In this document: positions 37,651 to 50,035 of the stretch, in pieces | Position numbering within the stretch: the first letter of the stretch is position 1 | Layout: the number at the start of each line of letters is the position of its first letter | Source: Climacium dendroides | Lineage: Eukaryota > Streptophyta > Bryopsida > Hypnales > Climaciaceae | Direction: 5' to 3' | DNA: 64,000 nt | Assembly (NCBI GenBank): GCA_950106755.1 | Contig: OX467082.1 | Coordinates: 4,526,001-4,590,000, forward strand | Made by a program: the position numbers and the translations under genes | Notes under the pieces: generated by a model | Databases searched by the model: none | Told to the model about the DNA's origin: nothing | Seen by the model: only the letters and a program-made list of their open reading frames with translations

Positions 37651-38012
37651 GCAACTATTGAAGGCGTCTATAAGATACATACTTATAACATAAGCATCCT
37701 ATACCATGGAAGGTGTTTATAACTTAGGTACCTATAAGATACATACTTATAACATAAGTATCCTATAACATGAAAGGTGCTTATAACTTAGGTACCTATA
37801 AGATATATACTTATAACATAAGTATCCTATAACCATGAAAGGTGCTTATAGCTTAGGTACCTATAAGATATATACTTATAACATAAGTATCCTATAACCA
37901 TGAAAGGTGCTTATAGCTTAGGTACCTATAAGATAGACACCTAATTATAATATAAATATCCTCTAACCGTGGAAGGTGCTTATAACACAGGTACCTATAA
38001 TATAGGAGCCTA
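37651..38012 (+). repeat. 65-bp minisatellite
   Basis: About five and a half tandem copies of a 65-bp unit that begins GGTACCTATAAGATATATAC, contains TTATAACATAAGTATCC, and ends GAAAGGTGCTTATAGCTTA. Central copies are almost identical; the outer copies are more diverged. No coding potential. Confidence 0.85.
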
Positions 38013-40317
38013 AGCTCATAGGCTCACCATTCTAAGCTCATATGCTAGTAACCATCTCTTTCTATTGGGAACATTTTCAAAGCAAATAGATAATTATAAT
38101 TTTTTTGAATCCCAAATCAAGTGAATTGGTAAGCTTTCTTCAAAGTCAAAAAATCAAGTAAAATTTGCAAGCTTTATTCTTCCACTAATGGTACATATAT
38201 GACTTTGAAGACCTATCAAAAATCAAATATTTACCTTTTTCATGAAAAATAAAAGCTTCAACTGGTTAACTTTCAATACTACCTATTAAAAAAAATTCAA
38301 CAATTAAAGAAATTAAAATTGCCCCACACCAAAACAAACCAACAAAAATATTGAATTTCATTTAGTATTTTGAAACATTCTCTACATCTTTCTACTTTTA
38401 TTGTTTTTTTCCTTGTATGTTGTACAATTCCAAATGATCTAAAATTTTTCAAGCATGTACCTGACTTGCCTTGAAGAATGAATCAAAGAAGCACCAGCAA
38501 ATAGACTAAGTTATATACATATAAAGCTGCTCCTCAAGTGTGGTTCCTTTGTGTGAGGTATGTGTAAGTGATATATTCCGTATTGTACATGTACATTGCT
38601 TATTATTGGACTTATAAATTACTCCATATATGGTTGAGAGTCCTTCTGTATTTGTACTACTGACCACCAGACTATGTACTACTTGTCATACAACATTAAA
38701 TCTTATATTAACATACTCGGCACCAGAAGGAAATATATGTTATATTCATACGTACAAATACGGGTACATTTGTACATTTAAAATCAATGTGCCCTTTCAA
38801 TGAACTTGAAGTTGGCAATTGTGAGCATAAAAAAATGTCCCTTAGCCCATTTGGGGCAAGTGAAAAGAAACAAGTTCCTTGGATCATTTATTGTAATCAA
38901 TTTTGAGAACAGCAATGCACCTAATTTATCAATTTTCTTAAACTTCAGAACATGTACATTCCAATTTTTTTCCCATATATTTATTATTATTATTGATATT
39001 ACGACTATGTGGGCAATATTAATACCGCACAAAAGCTATATGATTATTTTGAGGGAATATTAGACGATAGATTTCCCTATTTTCAATTGATGAAATCGTT
39101 CAATTGCTACAAAATTTAGGAACAATATTGCTCTATAATAGATGAATTTATGAATTACACAAAAGATTTTGGAATTTGGGTGAAGAATTATATTGAGTGT
39201 GTTTTGTTGCAAGGAGAAATCAAGGGCCATTAAATTAGAAGTAGAGCCCAAGTGCACTTAGTGTACATGCAACAACAAACCCACCACCCAAAATAAATAA
39301 ATAAATTTGATTGCATACTAAAGGAAATTATAGCAATACTATAAACCAACTAAAAGCCCATTAGAATGGCGAGTGTGTGTTTTGTGGGAAAGAAATGGAG
39401 GTCCAACTTAACATAAAATACATTTGCATTTTTCCAAGGATGTTTTTCTTATCTTTATGCTTGACAAAATTTGTCCATTTGTTGAGGCCAACAACTTGCA
39501 CACCTATTCTTTTTCATGAATTCCTATTGGATAGCACATTTCTTGTGAGGTATACTAGAGAAATGATGCAATGCATGAAGGAGGCAAAGAAACAAAAAAA
39601 ATCATTTGATATTGTCCTAGATTCCCTTAAGCCTACTATGTAGTATACTTTGCTAATACTTCACTTAGCCACACATTTTAGCAATTGTATTAATTTCATC
39701 CCTTCAAAACACCAAGGTTCCCCATAGCATCAATTCATTGGTGTTTATAAGACTGAATTGTTAGAAAAACTCTAAGTTATGGCCTCAAAATCCTGTGTTG
39801 TAGATATAGTTGAGAACATTTGTGAAGCTTTATCACATGACCACAAATTAAAGTTTGGTGCCACGAGGGTTACAATTACTAGGGGATGCTTCAAAGTATC
39901 TCCAAATATAAACCACTCCCAAAAACTTTTTCCTTCATCTTTCAAGAAGACTATATATCCCATAATTAGGTTTCAAATCACGTTATAGGTATTTCCACTC
40001 ATAATTGGGCACTATACATATATCATCCAATGACCAAATTTGTTCACCGAAAAGAATCCTTTTTCCAACATGCATTTCTTGGTCACGTTTTACATTGTAC
40101 AATGCCACTTGTCCTCAAAAATTGCTCATATAAAAATCCATCTCCTTGTCAAGCTCTATTTTCTTTGTCAACATGTTTTTTTTTTTCACACAATTCCCTC
40201 TTCCTCATATATTGTCCTAAACTTAATAATTTCATGATGAAATAGAAATTGATGAATGTTGACTTTTGTAACCCAAAAATATTCAGATAATATGGTACAA
40301 CCACTTATAGTTAACCA
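38013..40317. other. Non-coding region with possible LTR fragment
   Basis: 38330-38480 resembles part of element copy A. 38505-38715 has the look of a Copia solo LTR: a GAGAGTCCTTCTGTATTTG-like polyadenylation zone and an end TTATATTAACA followed by CGGCACCAGAAGG, but no second LTR was found. The remaining short frames are not convincing. Confidence 0.35.
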
Positions 40318-40327
40318 CTTAAATGAT

Positions 40328-41134
40328 TCTATGCATGTTTTGGAGCAGTAGAAGGCAATGTAAATTTTCTATCATGTAGGAAGATAGAAATCACAAGGAT
40401 TGCAAATTTTTTTGGTAATTTTGTGCCTTGAATTGAAATTACTACAAATTTTGGAAGCCTTGAGTTGGTTTGAACCCATACCCAATACATAGAGTCTTCT
40501 AATTCCAATCATTCCATAACTACTTTCTTACTCACTACTTCCTATTTTCTTGCTCACTTCATTGGGACATGCATCATGACCTTATTAGTCCCAACCTTGA
40601 AATGGAAAAAAAAAAATCACATTCCAACCCTAGTTAGAAATCTATTCTAGCTTTGGTTGGAAATAGATGCACCCTACAAGTTGGGTATAGATCCTTGGTT
40701 GGAAATGAGTGGTTCTACCATAAGACAATTTAGAGAAAAAGGTTGCCACTAACTTAATAAGTTCTAAGGTTGAGGCACCAATTGTCAACCATGCCCAATA
40801 CCCAATATTTTCAAGCAAGGTTGGAACAAACTTCCAATTATAGTTTGGAATTTGTTTTTTTTGTTTTCTTACAAGTTTGGGACTAATAAGATTATGACAC
40901 ATGTCTCAAAGCAGTGAACAAGAAAGTAGGAAGTAGTGCATGGGAAAGTATTTTCTTGAATGATCACAATTGGAAGACTCTAAACATTAGCTAGTGGTGA
41001 AGTGCACTTTTTAGCTCCCAAAATTCACAGTAATTTCAATTTTAGGAATAAAATTCTGAAATTTTTTGCTATCGCCATATTTCCTATCTTCCTACATGGG
41101 AACAATTTCCACCGCACCGTCTGCTCCAAAATTG
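40328..41134. mobile_element. Foldback element with ~220-bp arms, MULE-like
   Basis: The left arm (to about 40600) and the reverse complement of the right arm (from about 40865) align along their length. Shared blocks are TTTTGGAGCAG, CATGTAGGAAGATAG, TTGAAATTACT, GTGAATTTTGG-like and CACTACTTCCTA. A 10-bp direct repeat CTTAAATGAT flanks it (40318-40327 and 41135-41144). Long terminal inverted repeats with a 9-10 bp duplication are typical of Mutator-like elements. The left duplication sits a few bases outside the best arm match. No transposase. A single related arm is at about 46495-46630. Confidence 0.65.
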
Positions 41135-41382
41135 CTTAAATGATCAGCTACTGGTGCCTCAACCTTCACCAATGAGAGAGCTGCAGAGGTGCTCCTCTCT
41201 CAGTGAGAAGTTAGAGTGATAATTGTTCAGGTAGGGATGACTTGAGACTTTTTGGCAGAAACTGAACTGAAACTGGACACCCACTCCACCAGCCTTATTT
41301 TCTGAACTAAAAAAACTTTGGCACAGACTACCACCGGCCACTCATATGGATCTCCTTCATGACCAAATTTCCACTAACTGGA

Positions 41383-41666
41383 GGTAGTCTGCTCTAAAAG
41401 CAACTGTACTCTAAAAGGGACCACTAACAGAGAGGTACATCTTGCTTCCTTCACTGTACCAAAAGCGTACATTTAAGGAGGTAGTTGCTTTTTAGGGACG
41501 GCTGCATTTCCACTTCAAGAATTTGTAACAAAGTCCAAAAAAATATGAGTTTGATGTCAATACCATTTTTCTCCCCATGGAAATTTACTGAAAATTGTTT
41601 CAATGAGCTTAGCTTCCCCTAAAAGGCAATCAACTCTTAATTGGGCACTTTAGGAGCAGATTATCT
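41383..41666 (-). mobile_element. GGTAGTCTGCTC-family MITE, minus copy
   Basis: Read on the minus strand it begins GATAATCTGCTCCTAAAGTG and runs collinear with 31524-31866 and 41693-41990. Shared blocks include TGGTATTGACATCAAAC, TTACAAATT.TTGAAGTGGAA and the terminal CTTTTAGAG segment. Non-coding. Confidence 0.6.
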
Positions 41667-41692
41667 TAAATGAACGCCACCCTAAGGTAGTC

Positions 41693-41990
41693 TACAGTTT
41701 TAAAGCAACTTTTTCAAGTGATTGCATTTAGAGGAAGTTACAATAAACTCCTTGAAACAATTTTTAGTAAATTTCCATAGGGAGAAAAATGGTATTGACA
41801 TCAAACCTAAGTCGTTTCATATTTTGTGGACCTTTGTGGAACTAGTTACAAATTTTTGAAGTGGAAATGCAACGGTCCTTGAAAGTGTCCACCTCTTGGA
41901 ATGTACTCTTACATTGAAGAAAGCAAAATTTACTCATGTGTTAGTGGCTAATTATAGAACATGGTCACTTTTAGAGCACCTTACCTTATT
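41693..41990 (+). mobile_element. GGTAGTCTGCTC-family MITE, plus copy
   Basis: It begins AAGGTAGTCTACAGTTTTAA and ends CACTTTTAGAGCACCTTACC. It lies head to head with the minus copy at 41383-41666, with about 26 bases between them, so the pair forms a large imperfect palindrome. Confidence 0.6.
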
Positions 41991-44286
41991 TGGCCACTAT
42001 TGTTGAATCGATCCCTTTACAATTGCCAAAAAAAACTTTAAAAAGAAAACCACGTATAGAGAATCACACTTTAAGTAGAAGGAAGTGGAGTCTTGTCTCT
42101 TTGGCAAGTTATAAATTTGTTATGAATTCTTGAAGTGATTTGTCCTAATCCCAACTTTCCAAACTAGCACATGGCTTCCAATACAAAAAAAAAACTTTTT
42201 TAATGGTCACCAATCTTACTCACTCAAAATGAGGAGAAAACAACCTAAAATCAACACATTCTTTTACATCCAAAAAGTACACACTTCCATTTTGACCATT
42301 GAATCATCCTAATTATCACTTACCCATGCCAAAAGTGGGCATGTCACATTCCAAGCATGCTCATTATTCCATTTTTTTTTAAAAGAGAAGTTTGGACATC
42401 TTGTATGGCTTGAATGGTGCCATTTCTAAATTGTCTTATAATATTTTGATGTTTACTATATGGTGATTTGCTTTACCTACATCTTGTTGTAGGCTTGTAG
42501 CCACATTTCCATTTGCTTTATTCATGAAGGAAAAATGAGTAATTTTATTCTTCATGAACATTTGGTATTTTTTGTTTTAACCTTAGCCTATCAAATTTCA
42601 TTATTTTTTAATTAACTATTCAAAAAATAAATAAATACAATCAAAGACTAAATTTCTTAAAAAAAAAAAGTTTGTTTTTCTACAAGATGCTACAACTTCC
42701 TTCAAAACTAAAGTCCTCATGATGTCTTTTACCTCAAAAATCCCCTTTAATTGAATCAAAGCCTTTAGAATCCTGAACAATGAGGAGATTGTCTGATGTA
42801 AATGCTTATCTAGAAATTTAGCTTTTTAATTATTATTAGGTATTAATTATTTTTATTGGATTTGATGGCAAATAAAAGAGGATTTCAATGCATTTTAGTA
42901 TATGTTAATTAGACATTGTATGAATAAGTATGAAATTTCAAACTATTGTATGTAGATTGTGTGCTAGAAACTCTACTATGGTAGACTATCTTGGGCTTTC
43001 ATTTTCTGATTGTGTACATCTTGTGTTTTCAATATCTATATTGTAGTTTCACTTTTAGATTCAATTGTATATATTACATTTTCTAAAGTGATGAATATAG
43101 GTGCACACACCTCAATTAGTATTCTCTATTTGCAAGACATGTCTCACTTGGTGAAAAATAACTTCAAATATTTATTATAAATGCCATAGATCTAAGATTA
43201 TTTTAAATTTTATTTGGGTTGGGATAAAAATATCTAGAGCATTTGCCAAACAATATATTTCTAGGAATCTATCCATGTTTTGTAAGGATGAATCAACCCT
43301 AATTTTTATAATTTTTTAATGAATTGAGTTTTTAAACATGAATTCTTTAAAAAATCTAAAGCATATAATTTAATCTACTTCCTATATGATTATAAGATCC
43401 TTACTATAATTTTTAATAATCCTTTGGAATGTGTGATAAATATTGTATTTGGTATTTAGGTTCAACATTCCCTGCCAAATAATTAATGTCATTTGGTAGA
43501 TGTCTAAAAAAAATTCATAACACATTTTTCCATAAAATTATATAAATGAAATAAAAATAATAATCCTAAAATTTTGGCATCTATTTTTTAAAATAAATTT
43601 TGCTGATCTTGACCACCAAGTGTTGTAATAAGGTTTTGGAATATTGACAAAATGTTCAAATTAAAAAAATTTAATTTCCACAATATCAAATGTGGCAATA
43701 TGTAATCTGGACTAATATTATTAGGTTTTATTTCCTTTTGAGAACCATATCATGTTTAATTCAAGAAACTAAAATTATAATTCAAAATTGAATGATGTTC
43801 AAAATACCAAAAATATTGGTTTTCTATTATGCTAAATTATAAATTTTTAAGTTTATGGGCCTTGTTGGCAATGATTATTGGTCACTTTGGTGAGGCTTGT
43901 TCTACTTGGTTATGTGCCTTGATAATTTTAGTATAATGAAATATGCATTGAAATAAATAGTATTAATTGATAAATTCACCAACCATACACAATAGCCACC
44001 AACAATGCAAATTACGAGAATTTTGTTGTTGTTGATGTCTTTCTTTTCTTGTTTCCTTCAATATAATTGCGATTGGACCTCTTACCATTTTGGTCACGCT
44101 TTGAAGGTTTAACCCCTTCAGCAATTCATTAACCGAATTGAGTTTTACAAAATTTTAGGACATTTTTGTAAATGTAATTTTGACAATATTTATTGAAAAT
44201 TGTACACAAAGCGATTTTTTGGGTTATTATTCTAAAGAACAAATTTGGAACAGAAACAAGTTTATAGATACAAATTTGTGTCCTTT
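41991..44286. other. AT-rich non-coding DNA
   Basis: About 2.3 kb with no supported gene, RNA gene or paired repeat. Confidence 0.45.
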
Positions 44287-44515
44287 TTAACCCTTGAAAG
44301 GTCCTTAGGTCATCGTTCATGACCCATATTTTTCTTTATAATTCTTCAATTGTAGTTTTATATATGAATTGTAATACATTGTTATTTATGTACTATCGTG
44401 ATCATTGATTTACTTTGTATTGAAAAGTATTTGGTCAATGTTTTTTGATCAAATACCACCAAATTCGTAATATATTGTATTGTTGCAAAGGGCTTTCAAG
44501 CCCTTCAAGGTTTGA
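44287..44515. mobile_element. Short TTAA-family element, copy E
   Basis: It begins TTAACCCTTGAAAGGTCCTT and is homologous along its length to 54334-54563. The right end (CAAGCCCTTCAAGG) is degraded and lacks a clear TTAA. Non-coding. Confidence 0.45.
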
Positions 44516-45605
44516 ATAAAGTTCAATACTTTTGGAAAGCTAAGAAGTTTACTTAATCAATCAATCCTTCTTTGTAGAATAAACCCATGTTCACAACAAA
44601 ATCTTGCTTCATCTAGTCCAAAATGTGAGGAAAAAATTTGAGGAATTTTGTTTTGAAGGAATTCAAGTAATCTCCCAATTTTTTTTGGAAAGGGCTACTT
44701 TGATCTTAGAGATGTAAATGTACAAGTTAGGTAAGGTATCCCCAAATGCGCCAATGACTCTAACTGCCATCTTCACTTTGGGTACATCTTGCAAATCAAT
44801 TATGTACCTACATTGGAAAAAAAATAATTTAGAATCCAGTTTTGTTCTTTCACAACTTTTGCATATAATATCCAAATGTCGCATTCTCTGGTGCATTAGA
44901 ACCTCCTTTCAAGTGCCAACAAGAAAATATGAAAATTTCAGCAGTCTAATAATAATAAATAGGCACAGAAACAAAAGTGTTGGTTTGGGGTACCTACCTA
45001 ATTTCGGTTTACTTTGTATTGAAAAATATTTGGTCAATGTTTTTTTGATTAAATACCACCAAATTTATAATATTAATATTGTATTGTTGCAAAGGGCTTT
45101 CAAGCCCTTTAAGGATTAAATAAAGTTCAATAATTTGGGAAGCTAAGAAGTTTACTTAATCAATCAATCCTTCTTTGTAGAATAAATCCATGTTCATAAC
45201 AAAATCTTGCTTCATTCTAGTCCAAAATGTGAGGAAAAAATTTGAGGAATTTTGTTTTGAAGGAAAGTCAAGTAATCTCCCAATTTTTTTGTTGGAAAGG
45301 GCTACTTTGATCTTAGAGATGTAAATGTATAAGTTAGGTAAGGTACCCCCAAATGCACCAATGACTCTAACTACCATCTTCACTTTGGCTACATCTTACA
45401 AATCAATTATGTACCTACATGGAAAAAAAATAGTTTAGAATCCAACTTTGTTCTTTCACAACTTTTGCATACAATATCCAAATGTCACATTCTCTGGTGC
45501 ATTAGAACCTCCTTTCAAGTGCCAACAAGAAAATATGAAAATTTCAGAAGTCTAATAATAGTAAATAGGCACAAAAGCGAAAGTGTTGGTTTGGGGTGCC
45601 TACCT
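44409..45605. repeat. ~600-bp tandem direct duplication
   Basis: 44409-45005 and 45006-45605 are direct repeats with few substitutions and small indels. Both contain TTTACTTTGTATTGAAAA, GCAAAGGGCTTTCAAGCCC, CTTCTTTGTAGAATAAA and TTCAAGTGCCAACAAGAAAA in the same order. The first 110 bp also occur at 54450-54560. No open frame is shared in a way that suggests a protein. Confidence 0.85.
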
Positions 45606-46646
45606 AACTTCAATTTGGGGCATAGTCCAGGGAGATTTTTAGCTTAACCAGCTAAAATCCTACAATTTCTTGGACCAACTAGTTGTTTGAAGCATTCTCT
45701 CGGCTAGGCCTTTAAAAAATAGAGAATATTCTATAATTTTCCTCTTAAATGATCGGGATTTTTTTCCAAAGATTTTGAAATCAATTTGGCAATTCTTGAT
45801 TTCAACCGGGTAACTTGTAACTAAATGCCGATACTCCCCCTATACATTGGTTTGGGGTACCTAATAAATTTGGGTAAAAAGTTACAGAAGACTGAGATTA
45901 CAAATTGTCTGCTTCGTACCCCAAAATGAGGGAATGCTTCAGGGGTAAGCTTACTTACCGGCCTGCCATCGAATATTAGCCAGACTATTAGGGGGCATAC
46001 CTAGGCTGGTCGTACTTGAGATCCTTCAGGGTTGGAACAGAAAGGAAAGGGCTTCATGTACGTTACGACAGTTTACAGGGGAAGCAAGTCCAGGGACATC
46101 TTAACCGGGAAGCTTACCCCTGTAAGGATGCAGCAGCCTAAAAGTGTCTAATGGATGACAGAGAGTCCTTCTAAGGCAGGGTAGCCTACGTATGACCACC
46201 CTGAATAGCAATCTGAATATCTCAGGGCTAACTCCAAGAGGGGCACATATTTTTTTTAGAGGTGTGTGTGCTTGTTTCACAAATTAAACCCAACTGGAAT
46301 AATAATTTTTTTTATTGAAATTATAGTTTCTGTGAACTTCTAAAAAGGTTTGCCCTGAAATTACAAAAACGCTCATAGAACATCCTATAAACACCCCATG
46401 ATCACTCTCCCATGTATCTAAAGGTACCTATGGTAGAACCGCCCATGACTGACCAAATAAGCAAGTGTGAACATGATGTGGAGTACAGTAATGAAGGAAA
46501 TATTTCCGCACATGTAGAGATAGAAATGAGGGGGATTGCCAAAATTTGGTAATTTTATTGCTTGAATTGAAATTACTATGAATTTTGGAAGGCAAAAGTT
46601 GGTATGGACACATGTCCAATGTATAGACTATTTCAAAATTGTTCAT
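45606..46646. other. Non-coding region with moderate-GC patch
   Basis: 45840-46260 has a higher GC content than its surroundings and many TACCCC/GGGGTA words but no long frame on either strand. 46495-46630 is a solo relative of the foldback arm at 40373. No gene recognised. Confidence 0.4.
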
Positions 46647-47394
46647 TTAACCCCTAAAGGTAAAAGCTTCGGGTTTTTTTGGTAACATAGTGATTTTGGG
46701 TAACTCACTACAAATTATAAAAAAAAAATTCACACAATATATACCCAAAAAGTAGCTTCAAGGCTTGACAATTTTCATAACTTTTGACTACATGGTTGAA
46801 AAGTTATTGTGTGATATGTCATTTTCATTGCTTAGTAGGCAACCTAGGCACCTCAAAAAAACTTCTTTAAAAATCACTTTTCGAAAAAGTAAAAACTTGA
46901 AATTGGTTCTTAGATTATACATAAGTGGGAAGCTTTGAATCATTCCAATTTTATTAATGAAATGAAAGTTATAAGGAATTTTAGCCGTTTGTCGGTAGTT
47001 ATGGTTTTCAAAGACTCCATACCTACCCACAAACTAAAACTCCTCATAACTTTCATCTCATTGATCAAAATCAAATGATTCAAAGCTCCCCATTTATATA
47101 TAATCTAAAGAACCAATTTCAAATTTTTACTTTTTTGGAAAGTGATTTTTAAAGAAGTTTTTTTGGGTGCCTAGGTTGTTGGAATTTAGGCAATGAGTAG
47201 AAATAGGCTAGCTCATCTTATATGAGATAAAGGTGCAAATTTCCATTCTTGGAATTTTGTGTGGAAAGGGGAGGTCTTGCACAATAGTTTGACCTCCAAA
47301 TAGAGTGCTCTTGGTGAAGGGTATAAGCAAATGATTCATATGGTATGAAAAAAGATGATTTCCAAAGTCACCAACCTAGCATTCTAAGGGTTAA
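46647..47394 (+). mobile_element. TTAA-flanked TIR element, copy F (rearranged)
   Basis: It begins TTAACCCCTAAAGGTAAAAG and the reverse-complemented right end begins TTAACCCTTAGAATGC. The first 370 bp match copy A. From about 47010 the sequence turns back on itself: 47015-47180 is an inverted copy of 46840-47000, giving an internal palindrome. Non-coding. Confidence 0.6.
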
Positions 47395-48039
47395 ATGTGG
47401 GGATTGAAAAGTGGTCAATGGATGATTTTCTATATCAATGTAGAAATGAAGAATGTACCTATTGGTCCAAAAATCAAATCATTTTTGAGTGACTACTTTG
47501 GTCATAGGTTGGTGATCTTCTAGGGTTGAATGGTTATCAACTAGATTAGATCTAGAGCCCAACTTTTCAAATTAGAAAGTCCTTAGAAGCCTTACTTAGA
47601 CTCAATAAGGTATTAATGAATAAGACAGATCATCTAAATCCGAGAGTGTTTTTAAAAGTGAACCCTAGAAAAAAAACTATATGCTTGTTGCACTCTTTTT
47701 AATGTGTGAACATTGAAAATGAGGGTACAATTTTTAAAGATCTACCAATTCAACTTTGACCTCTTATAACTTTTGCATATTATAATCAAATATCATTATT
47801 AGATTTCTTCCAACTTTGTTACAAAATTGTCTTTATGTGATTAAAATATGAGAGTCTTCCAACACTCATTAATGTTTCTTAGAGAAATTTGCTCAGTTTA
47901 AGAAAATCCTACCTTATACTATCATATCACTAGGTGTTTGAGATTATGAACTTCATCAACTTCATACAAAACCAAATCAAACTAATAATTAACTAGTATA
48001 TATAAGCAAAAAGATGCAAACAACAAAGAATTTAAGCAC
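47395..48039. other. Non-coding DNA between two TTAA elements
   Basis: No gene or distinct repeat was seen. Confidence 0.4.
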
Positions 48040-48932
48040 TTAACCCCTAAAAGACCAAGGAATCTATTTTGGGCTTTTTGAGAACTCAGGTAGGCTCTAT
48101 TGATTTCATAATTTGGAATTTTTGCATGATTTTTTTATGATGGATGTTTCTCATTATAACTTTTATGTGTAAAGCTTTGTTTTGTATCATTCCAATAAAT
48201 AGTGCAATAGTTAGAAGGATTTTTTTGATTTCAATGTCAATTTGGGCAACAAAAAATACATTCTAAGAAAATATTAATAACTTTTTGGAATTATATAGAT
48301 TGATACCTACTCAAAAAAATTTGAACCATTGAATTTCAAATAATGAGGTAAAAGTTATGAAGAGCTTTATTTTCTGGGCAGTGAAGATAGAAAAAACATG
48401 CAAATTTGTCTTTTGCTCTCAATTTTGAAAATTTTCAAATAAAAAAAAATGGATATTTATTGTTTACTAAAACATTCTCACCATTGGGATTAATAATTCT
48501 AAAATTCTTCCAAAAGTTATTAGCATATTAGTTATATCTTTCATTCAATAACAACTTCCACTTTACAATTTTTTTTAAATGAAAGTTTTTTCAATTAAAT
48601 TTTCTAATGTATATTTATCACCCTTTTTCCAACTTAATGAATAAAATGCACAAGTATAGGACATACGTGTTTTTTTTCTAAAAATGTTGAAAGACAAAAT
48701 TTCACCTTTTGGAAGGATTAGAAAAGCTTACATTTTGAGGTTTAGGCATATAAAATTAGTGGGGATATTCACTTAAAATTTTTGGGACAATATCCTTGAA
48801 CAAATTAATCAAAATATCATATGGTTGGTTTTGTTAAAAAATAAATGTTGATGAAGATTTTGACCTTGCTTTGGGGACAAGTATTTTGAAGTAGTTTTGG
48901 GCTTCTAAACATGATGGTCCTGTAGAGGTTAA
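48040..48932. mobile_element. TTAA-flanked TIR element, copy G
   Basis: It begins TTAACCCCTAAAAGACCAAG and the reverse complement of the right end is TTAACCTCTACAGGACCAT. TTAA is present at both boundaries. AT-rich, no transposase frame. Confidence 0.6.
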
Positions 48933-49125
48933 GGGACATTGCAAAATGGTCAGTGTCATTTCATAGAATCATACCTTGATAAAATCATGCCTACATTGAA
49001 TAATGTTAATAACCACAATACTTAAAACCAACACTAATTTCAAACAGTTATCAAATTATTATAATCCACTCTAATATAAATTTGCGGGTTCTAGTGGGAA
49101 AATAGTCCAATGGATTACCACGGAT

Positions 49126-49507
49126 TTATTTTGAAACATAGGTAGCAGTAATTAAATTAAAATTCTCATGGCCCAAAGGTCGAGTTGAATCACCCAAGCA
49201 CAAGGAAAAAAGCAACCCCAGTATGTAAGCCTGCATATATACAGTATGGACGTGACTGTCAGCAATGTGTGCTTGTCTGAGAGTTGGTGTAAAATCAACT
49301 GATTCAATCACCCAAATTGCGTTGAACCTCACTCCATTGCCCTAAATTTGAAGAAATAATTAAGATTTCAATTACTATAACAGGAATGAAAAGCCTGAAA
49401 TTTAAGATATCAATTGTTGAAGTACGTACTTGCAGTCCAGTACATAGCGGCACTGTGAAGAAAACCAGGTGAATCAGTACGGAGAAAGAAAGGCAAGGAG
49501 CTACCAT
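49126..49507 (-). CDS. Possible small secreted protein gene (weak)
   Basis: On the minus strand an ATG at 49507 opens a 26-residue hydrophobic segment (MVAPCLSFSVLIHLVFF...) that looks like a signal peptide. It ends exactly at a GTACGT donor (exon 49430-49507). After an 88-base intron ending TTTAG, a phase-compatible exon (49126-49341) continues for 71 residues (GNGVRFNAIWVIESVDF...) to a stop, about 97 residues in total. I do not recognise the protein. The balanced composition and splice fit are suggestive, but a random coincidence or a fragment of a larger gene is quite possible. Confidence 0.22.
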
Positions 49508-49723
49508 GATTCCTCGAAAACTTCCCGCAGCTGGGCGGTATGGAGGGAAAGAAAAGGCACCTCCAATCACTTTGGGGAACCAGCGTGATTTGAGATCCAG
49601 TCTGATCGTGTTCTTGTCTGGAGTACGAAGCAAGCTTCAGTAGGATTGCTTCAACAGTGTCCCAAGAGCGAGCGAGCGAGCGATCTAGCAACCCAAAAAG
49701 CTTGTGATCCAGCGTCAAAATTT

Positions 49724-50035
49724 CTGAACCAGCTCTCCCTCAAACTTCTTAACCAGCTCACCCTCAAAATTCTTCACCAGCTCTCCCTCAAAATTCTGAA
49801 CCAGCTCTTTGATTTTTCCTGTGCCCTTGAAAAAAAAATTAAAAAAAATTAAATTCTGAACCAGCTCTAACTCAGATTCTTGACCAGCTCTCCCTCAAAC
49901 TCTGAACCAGCTCTCCCTCAAATTCTTGACCAGCTCTAACACAAACTCTTGACCAGCTCTAACTCAAATTCTTGACCAGCTCTAACTCAAATTCTTAAGG
50001 TACCAGCTATCCTCCCTCAAATTCTTCACCGGGTC
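49724..50035. repeat. CCAGCTCT minisatellite (~24-27 bp unit)
   Basis: About a dozen imperfect copies of a unit of the form CCAGCTCTCCCTCAAATTCT, with variants AACTCAAATTCTTGA, arranged head to tail. It is interrupted near 49808-49850 by an A-rich insertion. The region is more GC-rich than its flanks. Confidence 0.8.

Noticed and set aside
45840..46260. Possible organelle DNA insertion
   Set aside because: Composition differs from the surroundings, but I could not recognise any plastid or mitochondrial gene in it.
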